Assembly: GCA_958433005.1 (NCBI GenBank)
Contig: CAUAWV010000006.1
Coordinates: 9,064 to 73,063, forward strand
Source of the DNA: an uncultured Collinsella sp.
GTDB taxonomy: Bacteria > Actinomycetota > Coriobacteriia > Coriobacteriales > Coriobacteriaceae
Length of the DNA: 64,000 nt
Direction of reading: 5' to 3'
Below the pieces are notes generated by a model. The model ran no database searches, was not told where the DNA came from, and saw nothing but the letters and a program-made list of their open reading frames with translations. This document shows, in pieces, positions 9,306 to 16,717 of this stretch (the first letter of the stretch is position 1; every line of letters begins with the position of its first letter). The translations under genes and the position numbers were made by a program.

Positions 9306-11322
9306 GCGCGGTCTCCTCTTCGATCTGGGTGGAAAGCTCCAGCCATTCGTCTTCGAGCTTGGGCAGCTCTTGCTTAAGGCCGTTATATTCCCCCAGCGCG
9401 GCGTTGAACTTGTCCTGATCGGCATAAAGCTCTTCGCTTGCCATCAATTCCATAAGCTCGTCATAGCGGGCGCGCTTTTTGTCGAGCTCGGCCTCGATCT
9501 TCTTGAGCTGGTTGCGCACGCCCTTGAGCTTTTTGTTGAGCGCGGCGCGAGCCTGGGCCTCGGCGCGCTTTTGCTCCTTGGTCTTTTTGCCCTCGGCCGG
9601 CTTGGGGGCGGCAGCGCTGGGCTGGGTGGAGCTGGTCGGCTTGGCTGCCTTGGTCGCGGCCGGTGTGCTCTCCGTGGACGCCTCGGCGGCGGCGCGGGCC
9701 GCAAGGTCCTCGCGCTTGTAGAGGTAGTAGTCGTAGTCGCCGTCGTAGACCGTTACCTTGCCATCGCGGATGTCGATGACGCGGTTGGCCACGGCGCGTA
9801 CCAGGTGCTCGTCGTGGCTGATCAGCACGATAGTGCCGGGGAAGTTTTGCAGGGCGTTCTCGAGCATGTCCACCGAGTCGATGTCCAGGTGGTTGGTGGG
9901 CTCGTCCAGGCACAGGAGCGCCTCGGGGGCCACAAGCATCTTGGCCAGGGCCAGACGCGCCTTTTCACCTCCGGAGAGGACGCGAACCTGCTTCTCGATG
10001 GAGTCGTTGTCGCTAAACAGGAAGGCGCCCAGCAGACTGCGCTGCTGCGGCACGGTCCACTTGGGCGTGACGGTGTCGATCTCTTGCAGGACGGTGTTGG
10101 ACTCGGTCATGCCCTCGAGCGCGTGCTGGGCGTAGTAGGCCACACCCACGTTGTTGCCCAGATCGCGGGTACCGGTAGTGGGCGGCTCCAGACCGGCGAG
10201 GATCTTCATGAGCGTGGACTTGCCGGCGCCGTTGGGGCCGACGAGCGCCACGTGCTCGCCGCGGTAGAGCTTGAGGTCGATGTCGCTGTAGATGTGCTTG
10301 TCGCCGTAGGACTTGGATACACCCTCCAGGCCCACGACCATGTCGCCGGAGCGCGGCGGGTCAGGGAACTTAAAGTCGATGTGCTTGTGGCCCTCGGGTA
10401 GGATGACGAGCTCCTTTTTGATCTGCTCGATCTTGCGGATGCGCTCCTGGGCCTGGGCTGCCTTGGTGGGCTTGTAGCGGAACTTGTCGACGAAGACCTG
10501 CATATGGGCAATGTCGCGCTCCTGGGCGGCGCGCTTGGCGCGCATCTGCTCCAGGTTGTCCTCGCGCTGCTTGAGGTAGCTGCTGTAGTTGCCGGTGTAG
10601 GTGGTCACACGACGGTTTTCGAGTGCGGCGACGTGGTCGACGCAGGCGTCCATGAAGGCGCGGTCGTGGCTGACGATGAGGACGGCGCCGTCGTAGTTGG
10701 CGATAAAGCCGCGCAGCCACTGGACGCTCTCGAGGTCCAGGTGGTTAGTGGGCTCGTCCAGAAGCAGCAAGTCGGGGTGGCGCAGGAAGAGCTTGGCCAG
10801 CGCGATGCGCATCTGCCAGCCGCCCGAGAACTCGGAGCACGGGCGCTCAAAGTCGGTGACTTTGAAGCCCAGGCCGGACAGGATCTTGCGGGCGTTGCTC
10901 TCGAGCTCGTAGCCGCCCAGGTGCTCAAAGCGGTCCTGGACCTGGCCGTACTCGTTGAGGAGCGCGTCGACGTCCTTGCCCTGCTCGGAGAGCTCGGTGA
11001 TCTGGGCCTGCAGCTCGTTGGCGCGCTCGCCCATGCGGCGGATTTCCTTGGCGGCGGCCATGACCTCGGCGAGGATGGTGGTGTCCTTTTGCTCCAGATT
11101 AGTTTCCTGCTCTAGGTAGCCCACCTGGCAGTCCTTTGCGTACTGGACCTGGCCAGCGTCTGGGCTGTCGATGCCCATGATGATCTTGAGCATGGTGGTT
11201 TTGCCGGCGCCGTTTGGGCCCACGAGCGCGAAGCGCTCGCCGGGGTTGATCTGGAAGGACGCGCCGCTAAAGAGGACGCGCGCGCCGAAGCTTTTTTCGA
11301 TCTTGTCGACCAGGAGGATCAT
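9292..11322 (-). CDS. ABC-F family ATPase (Uup/YdiF-like)
   Basis: A soluble tandem ATPase with no membrane domain; ABC-F proteins act on ribosomes as translation factors or antibiotic-protection proteins. The 676-residue product has Walker A motifs GPNGAGKTT (about residue 35) and GPNGAGKST, signatures FSGGW and LSGGEK, two LDEPTNHLD Walker B blocks, and the inter-domain linker. The C terminus has an Ala/Lys-rich linker (about 545-590) followed by a coiled coil, as in Uup and YdiF. Which member it is cannot be settled by eye; a housekeeping role is likelier than resistance given its operon position. Confidence 0.93.
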   Translation of the reverse strand: MILLVDKIEKSFGARVLFSGASFQINPGERFALVGPNGAGKTTMLKIIMGIDSPDAGQVQYAKDCQVGYLEQETNLEQKDTTILAEVMAAAKEIRRMGERANELQAQITELSEQGKDVDALLNEYGQVQDRFEHLGGYELESNARKILSGLGFKVTDFERPCSEFSGGWQMRIALAKLFLRHPDLLLLDEPTNHLDLESVQWLRGFIANYDGAVLIVSHDRAFMDACVDHVAALENRRVTTYTGNYSSYLKQREDNLEQMRAKRAAQERDIAHMQVFVDKFRYKPTKAAQAQERIRKIEQIKKELVILPEGHKHIDFKFPDPPRSGDMVVGLEGVSKSYGDKHIYSDIDLKLYRGEHVALVGPNGAGKSTLMKILAGLEPPTTGTRDLGNNVGVAYYAQHALEGMTESNTVLQEIDTVTPKWTVPQQRSLLGAFLFSDNDSIEKQVRVLSGGEKARLALAKMLVAPEALLCLDEPTNHLDIDSVDMLENALQNFPGTIVLISHDEHLVRAVANRVIDIRDGKVTVYDGDYDYYLYKREDLAARAAAEASTESTPAATKAAKPTSSTQPSAAAPKPAEGKKTKEQKRAEAQARAALNKKLKGVRNQLKKIEAELDKKRARYDELMELMASEELYADQDKFNAALGEYNGLKQELPKLEDEWLELSTQIEEETARELS

Positions 11323-11352
11323 GGTGCCGCCTTTGACCTTGTGTGCCTATAT

Positions 11353-11382
11353 GAAAAAAGGCCCCAACTTGCGTTGGAGCCT
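11353..11382 (-). terminator. Intrinsic terminator downstream of tRNA-Ala copy 1
   Basis: On the minus strand a hairpin GGCTCCAACGCAAGTTGGGGCC is followed by a run of Ts. It lies 15 bp beyond the 3' end of the tRNA-Ala gene. The same hairpin recurs beyond tRNA-Ala copy 2. Confidence 0.85.
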
Positions 11383-11397
11383 CATTCAATGCTCGGG

Positions 11398-11470
11398 TGG
11401 AGACGAGGGGGATCGAACCCCTGACCTCTTGACTGCCAGTCAAGCGCTCTCCCAGCTGAGCTACGCCCCC
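11398..11470 (-). tRNA. tRNA-Ala (GGC), copy 1
   Basis: A 73-nt cloverleaf reading from 11470 down: acceptor GGGGGCG pairs with CGTCTCC, D arm GCTC/GAGC, anticodon stem CTTGA/TCAAG with loop CTGGCAG (anticodon GGC), and T arm AGGGG/CCCCT with loop TTCGATC. The 3' CCA is not encoded (the bases after A73 are CCC). About 126 bp from the terminator to just upstream of the tRNA are repeated nearly identically at 12332-12457, so this is a segmental duplication. Confidence 0.97.
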
Positions 11471-12090
11471 GTGCGAAAAAGTACTATACGGGAACTCGGA
11501 CGGCGATGCAAGGACAATTTTGAAAAAAACTTTCGCGAGTGCCGGCGCGCTCGGGACCGCGCCAACCCGCGGGGCGCCTGGCCCCCGCACGGCCCGTACG
11601 CCGGCCGACTTGGCGCGTGGAACACGACGCACCCCGTTCAACAGGGTTTTCCGTGCGCCTCCAGTCCCATTATCGGGTCCGATTGCGAAGCGCCCCTCCC
11701 CAGCGCCCCAGAACCATGCCGGTTTACTACGATAAATCAGAAATGTCCGACCATACACGCCTTTTCGTGCAACTGGCGGGCTACCTACCTGCGGTTTTGC
11801 AAACGGAGAACACACGGTGCTCGGGGGGTCGCCGATTCGTCGTAGTAAACCGGCATGGTTTTGAAATGGCATCAGGTTGATTTCACGCAAAAGTGTGTTG
11901 GAGCCCTGAATTAAAGGCCTTAACTTATTTAGATCGCTTCTATTCTGCGACGCGCCTAGATTAGCTGTTGTTTAGCATCGGACTTGATCTTGCGTTGTGC
12001 GACTTGCTCGTGCATGGTAGTATTTCACAACGTGAAGCGAAGAAATTAGGTCTGAGTTGCCTTTGTTAGAATTGCATTCACCGTTCATAA
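11471..12090. other. Intergenic stretch holding repeat A1
   Basis: There is no credible gene. The long minus-strand frame here contains the translated tRNA-Ala (GGVAQLGERL...), a well-known false ORF. The main content is the inverted-repeat element at 11712-11860. The part from 11880 to 12090 is AT-richer and leads into the next tRNA; it probably carries that tRNA's promoter, which I cannot place confidently. Confidence 0.7.
11712..11860. repeat. Inverted-repeat element, family A copy 1
   Basis: Perfect 20-bp arms at 11712-11731 (AACCATGCCGGTTTACTACG) and 11841-11860 enclose about 109 nt. The middle holds the core CTACCTGCGGTTTT at 11785-11798. The element is non-coding. Three other copies (12711, 50431, 54549) share the layout and the exact core. 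The arms of copies 1-3 are related; copy 4 has different arms. Confidence 0.9.
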
Positions 12091-12166
12091 GGGCTCTTGG
12101 CGCAACGGTTAGCGCAGGGGACTCATAATCCCTGGGTTCTGGGTTCGAATCCCGGAGGGCCCACCA
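12091..12166 (+). tRNA. tRNA with CAT anticodon (Met or Ile2)
   Basis: A 76-nt gene with encoded CCA. Acceptor GGGCTCT pairs with AGGGCCC; D arm GCGC/GCGC; anticodon stem GGGGA/TCCCT with loop CTCATAA; T arm CTGGG/CCCGG with loop TTCGAAT. CAT could be elongator Met or the lysidine-modified Ile2; the loop sequence is shared by both, so I leave it open. It is not the initiator type, since it lacks the three G:C pairs at the base of the anticodon stem. Confidence 0.93.
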
Positions 12167-12175
12167 GAATCGTTC

Positions 12176-12204
12176 GAGGCCGGGCATGCTGCCCGGCCTC
12201 TTTA
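12176..12204 (+). terminator. Terminator after the CAT tRNA
   Basis: Stem GAGGCCGGGCA / TGCCCGGCCTC with a 3-nt loop, followed by TTTA. It lies 9 bp beyond the encoded CCA. The T run is short, but the stem is strong. Confidence 0.8.
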
Positions 12205-12331
12205 CATTACGGTGATACTAAATTTTTCCCTACATAGACGTGAAACACTTTTAATCATTCCTCTTTGCAATTTAGGATAGATTTTCGCCAAGCAGCCACT
12301 GGGCAAAAGCATATTATTGGCCAATCAAAAT

Positions 12332-12361
12332 GAAAAAAGGCCCCAACTTGCGTTGGAGCCT
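12332..12361 (-). terminator. Intrinsic terminator downstream of tRNA-Ala copy 2
   Basis: Same hairpin and T run as at 11353-11382, part of the duplicated tRNA-Ala unit. Confidence 0.85.
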
Positions 12362-12376
12362 CATTCAATGCTCGGG

Positions 12377-12449
12377 TGGAGACGAGGGGGATCGAACCCC
12401 TGACCTCTTGACTGCCAGTCAAGCGCTCTCCCAGCTGAGCTACGCCCCC
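12377..12449 (-). tRNA. tRNA-Ala (GGC), copy 2
   Basis: Identical in its 73 nt to the copy at 11398-11470, same strand, about 980 bp away, again without an encoded CCA. The flanks from 12332 to about 12457 also match copy 1. A third copy lies at 37602. Confidence 0.97.
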
Positions 12450-12912
12450 GTGCGTAGAAGTACTATACGGGAACTCCCCCGCCGATGCAAGGACAATTTT
12501 GGACAATTTTGCGTCGCGTGGAACGGGCGCGGGGCCGAGAGGACCCACGGTACCCGACATAGTCCGCGGGGCTCGGCATGTCGCCCCAGGTGCCGCCGGC
12601 CAGACCAAAGCGATCCGCGGTGCTTCCGGGGACCTGAGCCCTTCCGCACGCCTTCGGACCATTTTCGGAACCGTGCGTAGCTCGCCCAAGCTGGTCGCTT
12701 CATAAACGGACCGGTTTACTACGCCGATTCCCGGATTACTGACCTCACGCCTACTTTTGCAAAACGGGCAGGCGATCTACCTGCGGTTTTACGAGCGGCG
12801 AATTCGGTGTGCTCAACTACTCCCAATCCAACGTAGTAAACCGGCGTGGTTGTAAAATGGCATTTAATTACTGGCAGCATTTAAAGTATTAAAAATGCTC
12901 AGTTGGGCATTA
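12450..12912. other. Intergenic stretch holding repeat A2
   Basis: GC-rich sequence with no convincing gene up to 12700, then the inverted-repeat element at 12711-12844. The last 65 bp before the next gene's stop are AT-rich. No clear terminator for the convergent gene at 12913 was seen. Confidence 0.65.
12711..12844. repeat. Inverted-repeat element, family A copy 2
   Basis: Perfect 13-bp arms CCGGTTTACTACG (12711-12723) and its complement (12832-12844). Core CTACCTGCGGTTTT lies at 12777-12790. The sequence just beyond the right arm (GTGGTTGTAAAATGGCAT) resembles the flank of copy 1, so these two copies, next to the duplicated tRNA-Ala units, are the closest pair. Confidence 0.9.
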
Positions 12913-14067
12913 TTACTTACCAATATCAAGCCAATTGCACAGAACGTTGGCCCGCAATCTGGTCTCAGCGCATCTCATCGCTTCGGTTTTTGGCTTGTAG
13001 CGCAACTCTAATCGCTCACACACACTGTGGATGATGGCATCAAGTTGATCGTGATCATTGAGCATGTCATGGGTTACAAGAAATACGTCGTATCCCATGC
13101 TTTGCAATGCTGTCATTCGGGTGGCATCGTGGTCAAGCACGGCGCCCGACCCATGGATAACCTCTCCTTGAAGTTCGATAATCACAGCCTTCATTGTTAT
13201 TGGATTTACGATGACGATATCGCCGTAACAGATTTTCTGGCCTGCGATTTTCCGAGCTGAATTCGACAGCGGTGTTAAGTCGTTGACGAATATGTTTTTA
13301 AACTCCGCTCCGCCGGCACGCCTCGGATGACTTAGCAACATGATTCCAGCAACTTCTAGCGGGGATGCAGCAATACCTATTACCTGCTGTGCGGCTTCGT
13401 AGAATTGCTTTCCCCACATCTCGCTTTTAACCTTCGCTGCAAATCTATGCAGTTCTTCTATTTCAATAAGAGGCTTTCTCATCCAGAGCGATGTGCCCTT
13501 TCCGCTAGCATTATTTCCGGATCCGTCATCCTGCTGCCCACTTTGATCATTCTCGCTGTCCTTCTGGTGCGCCCGAGCATAGACTCGCTTCCATGGGGCC
13601 TCGTCTTGGGTTTCGTCTAGTTCAAACAGACTTTCTATGGTGTACTGCTCCTCATTTGGTTTTGCCTGCTCAAGTGCCATATCGACCGTGGGCGATGGTT
13701 TAAAAATCGAGAACCACCCGCAGAACTCGTACATAGCAAGAACTAGATCGCATGAAGACACGCTTCGAGTCATGGTGAATAGCGTATTAAGAGGGTCTGT
13801 GACGCTAAAGCCCATACCCGTGTCGATGGAAACCTTCTCTGTATAGGCGCTGTTCCATCGGATGGTCCGTCTTGTCTCGGAATGCAGGTTACTTCGTGTT
13901 GATGCTGCTGTGATGACTGGCGTCTTGAGGACGTCGGTCACGAAAGGGGCTTGGGATAGGGCTCGCCAGCCGTCTTCGGCGTTGGGTAAGCGCGGGTAGA
14001 GGTCGCGCACCTGCGGTGGGCAGCGCCAGTAGCGGAATGCGGTGTTTGCGCAGACAATTTCGTCCAT
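12913..14067 (-). CDS. Orphan protein with a DUF559/Vsr-like nuclease-type C terminus
   Basis: A 384-residue protein of uncertain function. The C-terminal 100 residues read GDIVIVNP...VIIELQGEVIH, then D..R...L...GYDVFLVT, the layout of DUF559/Vsr-like PD-(D/E)XK endonuclease folds (an Asp, then E-x-Q, then D..R..L..GY). The N terminus has FRYWRCPPQVRDLYP, reminiscent of AbiEi-like proteins often seen with such domains, but I cannot confirm that. The ATG at 14067 follows AGGGGGA, so I prefer it to a longer frame starting at 14277. It stands alone between tRNA genes, as cargo genes often do. Confidence 0.7.
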   Translation of the reverse strand: MDEIVCANTAFRYWRCPPQVRDLYPRLPNAEDGWRALSQAPFVTDVLKTPVITAASTRSNLHSETRRTIRWNSAYTEKVSIDTGMGFSVTDPLNTLFTMTRSVSSCDLVLAMYEFCGWFSIFKPSPTVDMALEQAKPNEEQYTIESLFELDETQDEAPWKRVYARAHQKDSENDQSGQQDDGSGNNASGKGTSLWMRKPLIEIEELHRFAAKVKSEMWGKQFYEAAQQVIGIAASPLEVAGIMLLSHPRRAGGAEFKNIFVNDLTPLSNSARKIAGQKICYGDIVIVNPITMKAVIIELQGEVIHGSGAVLDHDATRMTALQSMGYDVFLVTHDMLNDHDQLDAIIHSVCERLELRYKPKTEAMRCAETRLRANVLCNWLDIGK

Positions 14068-14295
14068 TTGCGTCCCCCTGATATCGGCCGTAGGCCGTGC
14101 GAATTGCGGGCATGGCCGATTATCTACCGGGGCATCATGCGGGTAAGTACCGGAAGCAAACCAAAAGCTTGACGAGTTCTGCCGAAAAACCGTCGTGTGA
14201 TAGAAATCCGCTGGAAGGCGCTCTGTGCATATGGTCCCTGTCTCCACATTAGAGCTCGGATCACAGGGGGAATTCAATGATAATTCGCATGCGTT

Positions 14296-14408
14296 TTATA
14301 CAGAACGGGCAATGTCGTCAGCAAAAAGGGTGCGATAAAAATGACGCCTTAGACGACTACGATTTGATTTTGGTGTCAGTTTTGGTGTCACCCTTGGTGT
14401 CAAAATAA
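14296..14408 (-). pseudogene. Possible C-terminal remnant of a site-specific integrase
   Basis: About 37 codons on the minus strand, directly beyond the tRNA-Val terminator, read TPRVTPKLTPKS followed by a basic stretch and a stop at 14296. On the plus strand this is a triple repeat of TTGGTGTCA. Tails of the TPxVTPxLTP kind are common at the C termini of phage and ICE tyrosine integrases, and the position next to a tRNA fits an attachment site. The fragment is short, so this is tentative. Confidence 0.35.
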
Positions 14409-14438
14409 AAAAAGGTCAGAGGCTTAACACCTCTGACC
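14405..14438 (-). terminator. Intrinsic terminator downstream of tRNA-Val
   Basis: Minus-strand hairpin GGTCAGAGG / CCTCTGACC with a 7-nt loop, followed by seven Ts. It lies 12 bp beyond the tRNA 3' end. Confidence 0.88.
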
Positions 14439-14449
14439 TGTGCTTTAGA

Positions 14450-14524
14450 TGGTGGGCGATACAAGATTCGAACTTGTGACCCCATCCGTGTGAAGGATAT
14501 GCTCTACCCCTGAGCCAATCGCCC
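14450..14524 (-). tRNA. tRNA-Val (CAC)
   Basis: A 75-nt gene with encoded CCA. Acceptor GGGCGAT pairs with ATCGCCC; D arm GCTC/GAGC; anticodon stem TATCC/GGATG with loop TTCACAC (anticodon CAC); T arm ACAAG/CTTGT with loop TTCGAAT. Confidence 0.95.
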
Positions 14525-14662
14525 GTCGCCTTTCGGCAACAGAGATACTATCATAGCCGCGCGTGGTTTACCAAGAACTTTTTGCCCCCGATTATAAATT
14601 CGTGGGCGCAAACCGCACCACCACAATCGGGGCAGCCGACAAACCACCGGCTAAACCGACCT

Positions 14663-15471
14663 TTATCGCTTGATCCAAGAGGTCTCGGGGCGGCAAATGA
14701 GTCGAGCGTTGTTGTAGGCCATGTCGAGTGTGAGGCAGGTGCGTGCTGCGTAGAAACCGTCCTCGCGCTGGATGGTCAGCGCCAGCTCGGGCTTGTCGCC
14801 GGTTAGGCACAGCGGCAAGAGCAGCTGGATCCGGCCGCCGTAGAACTGCGGCACGGCGAGTGTGTAGTTGGCGGCGGCGCGGCGGGCGGCCTCGACGACG
14901 GCACCCTCAAAGGCGCGGCGCAGCAGCAGCGAGCTACCCTCCCCCATCAGGCTGGCAGGAATGCGCGTCAGGTTCTCCTCGTCGCCCAGAATGTGATCGA
15001 TGTTGGAGCGGATGGGAAGGCGGTGGTCAAAGACCAGCTCGGAAGGGTCCTCGGCAAAGCGTACGCGGCACGGCAGGTACTCAAACGAGACTAGCATGGG
15101 GTCGCTTTCCTTAAAGGAGCCCTTCAAAAACCAGTGCTGGTGCGCGTCGGGCTTGGTGTTGGGCTCAAACAGGCCGTAGGTGGTCTCGTAGCGGCGCGTG
15201 TGCAGGCCGGTGTTGAATAGGCAGCGGACGTCGTCGAACACCAGCGGCAAGTTGGACGGGGCGGTCTGGTCCACGTCGCGCTCGGTCAGGAGCACCGCGC
15301 GGCTAAACGAAAACGACAGGTAGTTTTTGAGGATGCGGTTGCCGGGCCTCAGTCCTCGGGGTCGGCGAGGTCGACCAGGCGGTCGTAGCAGGGCTCGGGG
15401 CAAAACGCGAAGTCGTACACATTGCTGCACAGGGTGCTGGGGATCTCCGTGTGGTGTCCAATCCATTTCAT
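14663..15471 (-). pseudogene. DUF3825 domain protein, broken by a frameshift near 15350
   Basis: The minus strand encodes MKWIGHHTEIPSTLCSNVYD and on to ...LADPED, followed at once by TGA near 15350. The frame then resumes one base shifted as ...PGNRILKNYLSFSF and runs to 14663. In intact relatives I would expect DPEDW followed directly by a GNRILKNYL-like block, so the break looks like a one-base deletion plus a Trp-to-stop change. The C-terminal part (about 230 residues) matches DUF3825, a domain of unknown function seen in diverse bacteria. It could also be a sequencing error or a real frameshift site, but no slippery heptamer is visible. Confidence 0.72.
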
Positions 15472-15807
15472 AACTGGAGTGCGGATCCTTAGATTCTATA
15501 CGCGCGACAGGTCGCCGGCTCGCCACAAAGCAATTGCGACCTTGCTTTTTGACGAGCTTGTCGCGGGAGTGGCTTTCGAAAACGAGGTCGCGGATCCAAG
15601 CGAAGTGCGGAGTAAAACCAAGGCCCGTCGACCAGACCCCGGTTTTACGCTTTTGCGACATGCGTTTTTTAAATAGAGGATGTGTTGGGGCTGCTATGGC
15701 TGCCATGTAATTTAAAAACAAAAGACCGCTCAACAGATAGGGGTGCCCCGGCATTGGCCGGGGCACCCCGTCTCGGAAGCCATATTGCTTACCTTTAGAT
15801 CACTTGA
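15472..15807. other. Intergenic stretch with a strong GC hairpin at 15740-15769
   Basis: An open frame crosses much of this stretch, but it has no supported start and I do not accept it as a gene. At 15740-15769 lies a perfect 13-bp inverted repeat, GGGGTGCCCCGGC, with a 4-nt loop. It is just beyond the end of the gene at 15808 and may act as its terminator despite lacking a T run. Confidence 0.55.
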
Positions 15808-16593
15808 CTATTTACGAAAAGCAAGGAAAACCGCCGCTGCGATGCATATGATGCCTATCACGAGCGGAAGCCACGCCTTATCTTCTTTATCCTTAACAAG
15901 AAAAGCCTCAATTGCGGACGCAAGGACCAGGAATCCGCCGATAATCAGCAGATCAAGCGCAACGAAACGGACGGTCGTTATATCGGAAGAAACCCCTCCG
16001 GCATTAACGTTCACAAGCGTGAAGATCGCGGCAAAAATGGCGAAGAGAGCCAGAACGTTGCCATAGATACGAGACTCGACGTTGGCGACTTCGTTCTTTT
16101 TATCCTCGACCTTTTTGAGCTCTCCGGCATAGACGTCGGAATAGTCGGCAAGCCCATTAAAATTGAGCTCATCGGAAAAGGCTCCATGGTAAGGATGAGC
16201 AACCGTGCCTTCGACGCGCTGGAATGCGACTTGCGCGATACCCTTAGATTTATCAAGGGCAATCGTGTTGCCGCTTACGTTTGTAACACGGTAGAACAGC
16301 CGTGTTCCATGACCGGGGAAATATAGCGGCGCATCCAAAGAAAGCCCCTGGCGAATGCGCGAATTGCGTAAAAGAACGCTAGCGGTCAAATCGTTGGGCA
16401 GCGCGATACATTCAACGCAAGAGACAAAAGTCGAGTCTCCAGGGCCAAGTTCGACCTCGGATTGCTTGCTTTCGTTAACGTAGAACCCGTCAGTGCGCAA
16501 GTCATACGTAACCTGTCCGATGTTCGAAGCATCGGCATTGAGCAGCACCTTGCTGTCGATGAGCTCCTGAATCTTAGTATCGCTCAAGTACAT
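15808..16593 (-). CDS. dCTP-deaminase/dUTPase-fold protein with three C-terminal membrane helices
   Basis: A 261-residue protein. Residues 1-130 resemble dCTP deaminase: YLSDTKIQELID, VTYDLRTDGFYV, VLLRNSRIRQGL, and a beta-rich block ending GIAQVAFQRVEG. In my alignment the catalytic Glu of Dcd (in VLEFYN) falls on Arg102 (LFYRVTN), so it may bind nucleotides without deaminating them. Residues 150-175 are charged, and hydrophobic helices follow at about 177-196, 209-234 and 241-258. A nucleotide-binding sensor tied to a membrane module resembles phage-defence effectors, but this is inference. Start ATG 16593 follows AAGGAAG. Confidence 0.75.
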   Translation of the reverse strand: MYLSDTKIQELIDSKVLLNADASNIGQVTYDLRTDGFYVNESKQSEVELGPGDSTFVSCVECIALPNDLTASVLLRNSRIRQGLSLDAPLYFPGHGTRLFYRVTNVSGNTIALDKSKGIAQVAFQRVEGTVAHPYHGAFSDELNFNGLADYSDVYAGELKKVEDKKNEVANVESRIYGNVLALFAIFAAIFTLVNVNAGGVSSDITTVRFVALDLLIIGGFLVLASAIEAFLVKDKEDKAWLPLVIGIICIAAAVFLAFRK

Positions 16594-16647
16594 ATGAATC
16601 ACTTCCTTAGGACAACGAGTATAGCACTGAGGTATTGCGCTGGCGGC

Positions 16648-16664
16648 TGTCCCCAAAGGGGACA
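16648..16664. repeat. Short REP-like hairpin TGTCCCC-AAA-GGGGACA
   Basis: A perfect 7-bp stem with a 3-nt loop in the gap between the two membrane-protein genes. The GGGGACA word also forms the arms of the larger repeat at 62302-62389, so the two may share an origin. Confidence 0.5.
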
Positions 16665-16717
16665 TAGGGGAAGAAGTTTGAACACATATTTAAGGCTCGG
16701 ACACGTGGTTGCGATTC

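Larger units (their letters stand above)
14068..14449. other. Gap between the nuclease-like gene and tRNA-Val
   Basis: Contains the upstream region of the gene at 14067, a short integrase-like remnant (14296-14408) and the tRNA-Val terminator. No intact gene is seen. Confidence 0.6.

Noticed and set aside
7485..9377. A 630-codon plus-strand frame across scpA and the M50 gene
   Set aside because: It runs antisense to two well-supported genes and shows no domain.
9292..11322. The ABC-F gene as an antibiotic-resistance determinant
   Set aside because: It resembles the housekeeping Uup/YdiF type with a C-terminal coiled coil and heads a core operon; nothing points to a resistance subfamily.
11712..11860. 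Family A as an insertion sequence
   Set aside because: At 130-150 bp it cannot code a transposase, and I see no target-site duplication. A MITE remains possible but unproven.
11267..11890. A 207-codon minus-strand frame with GGVAQLGERLTGSQEVRG
   Set aside because: This is the translated tRNA-Ala gene, a frequent false ORF in databases; the same occurs at 12255-12689 and 37402-37716.
11712..12844. The repeats as a CRISPR array
   Set aside because: Copies are few, far apart, with unique non-uniform filler and terminal inverted arms; there are no cas genes.
15473..15766. The N-terminal extension of the DUF3825 frame upstream of 15471
   Set aside because: It is in a different frame from the true N terminus (MKWIGHHTEI) and joins the C-terminal part only because of the frameshift.
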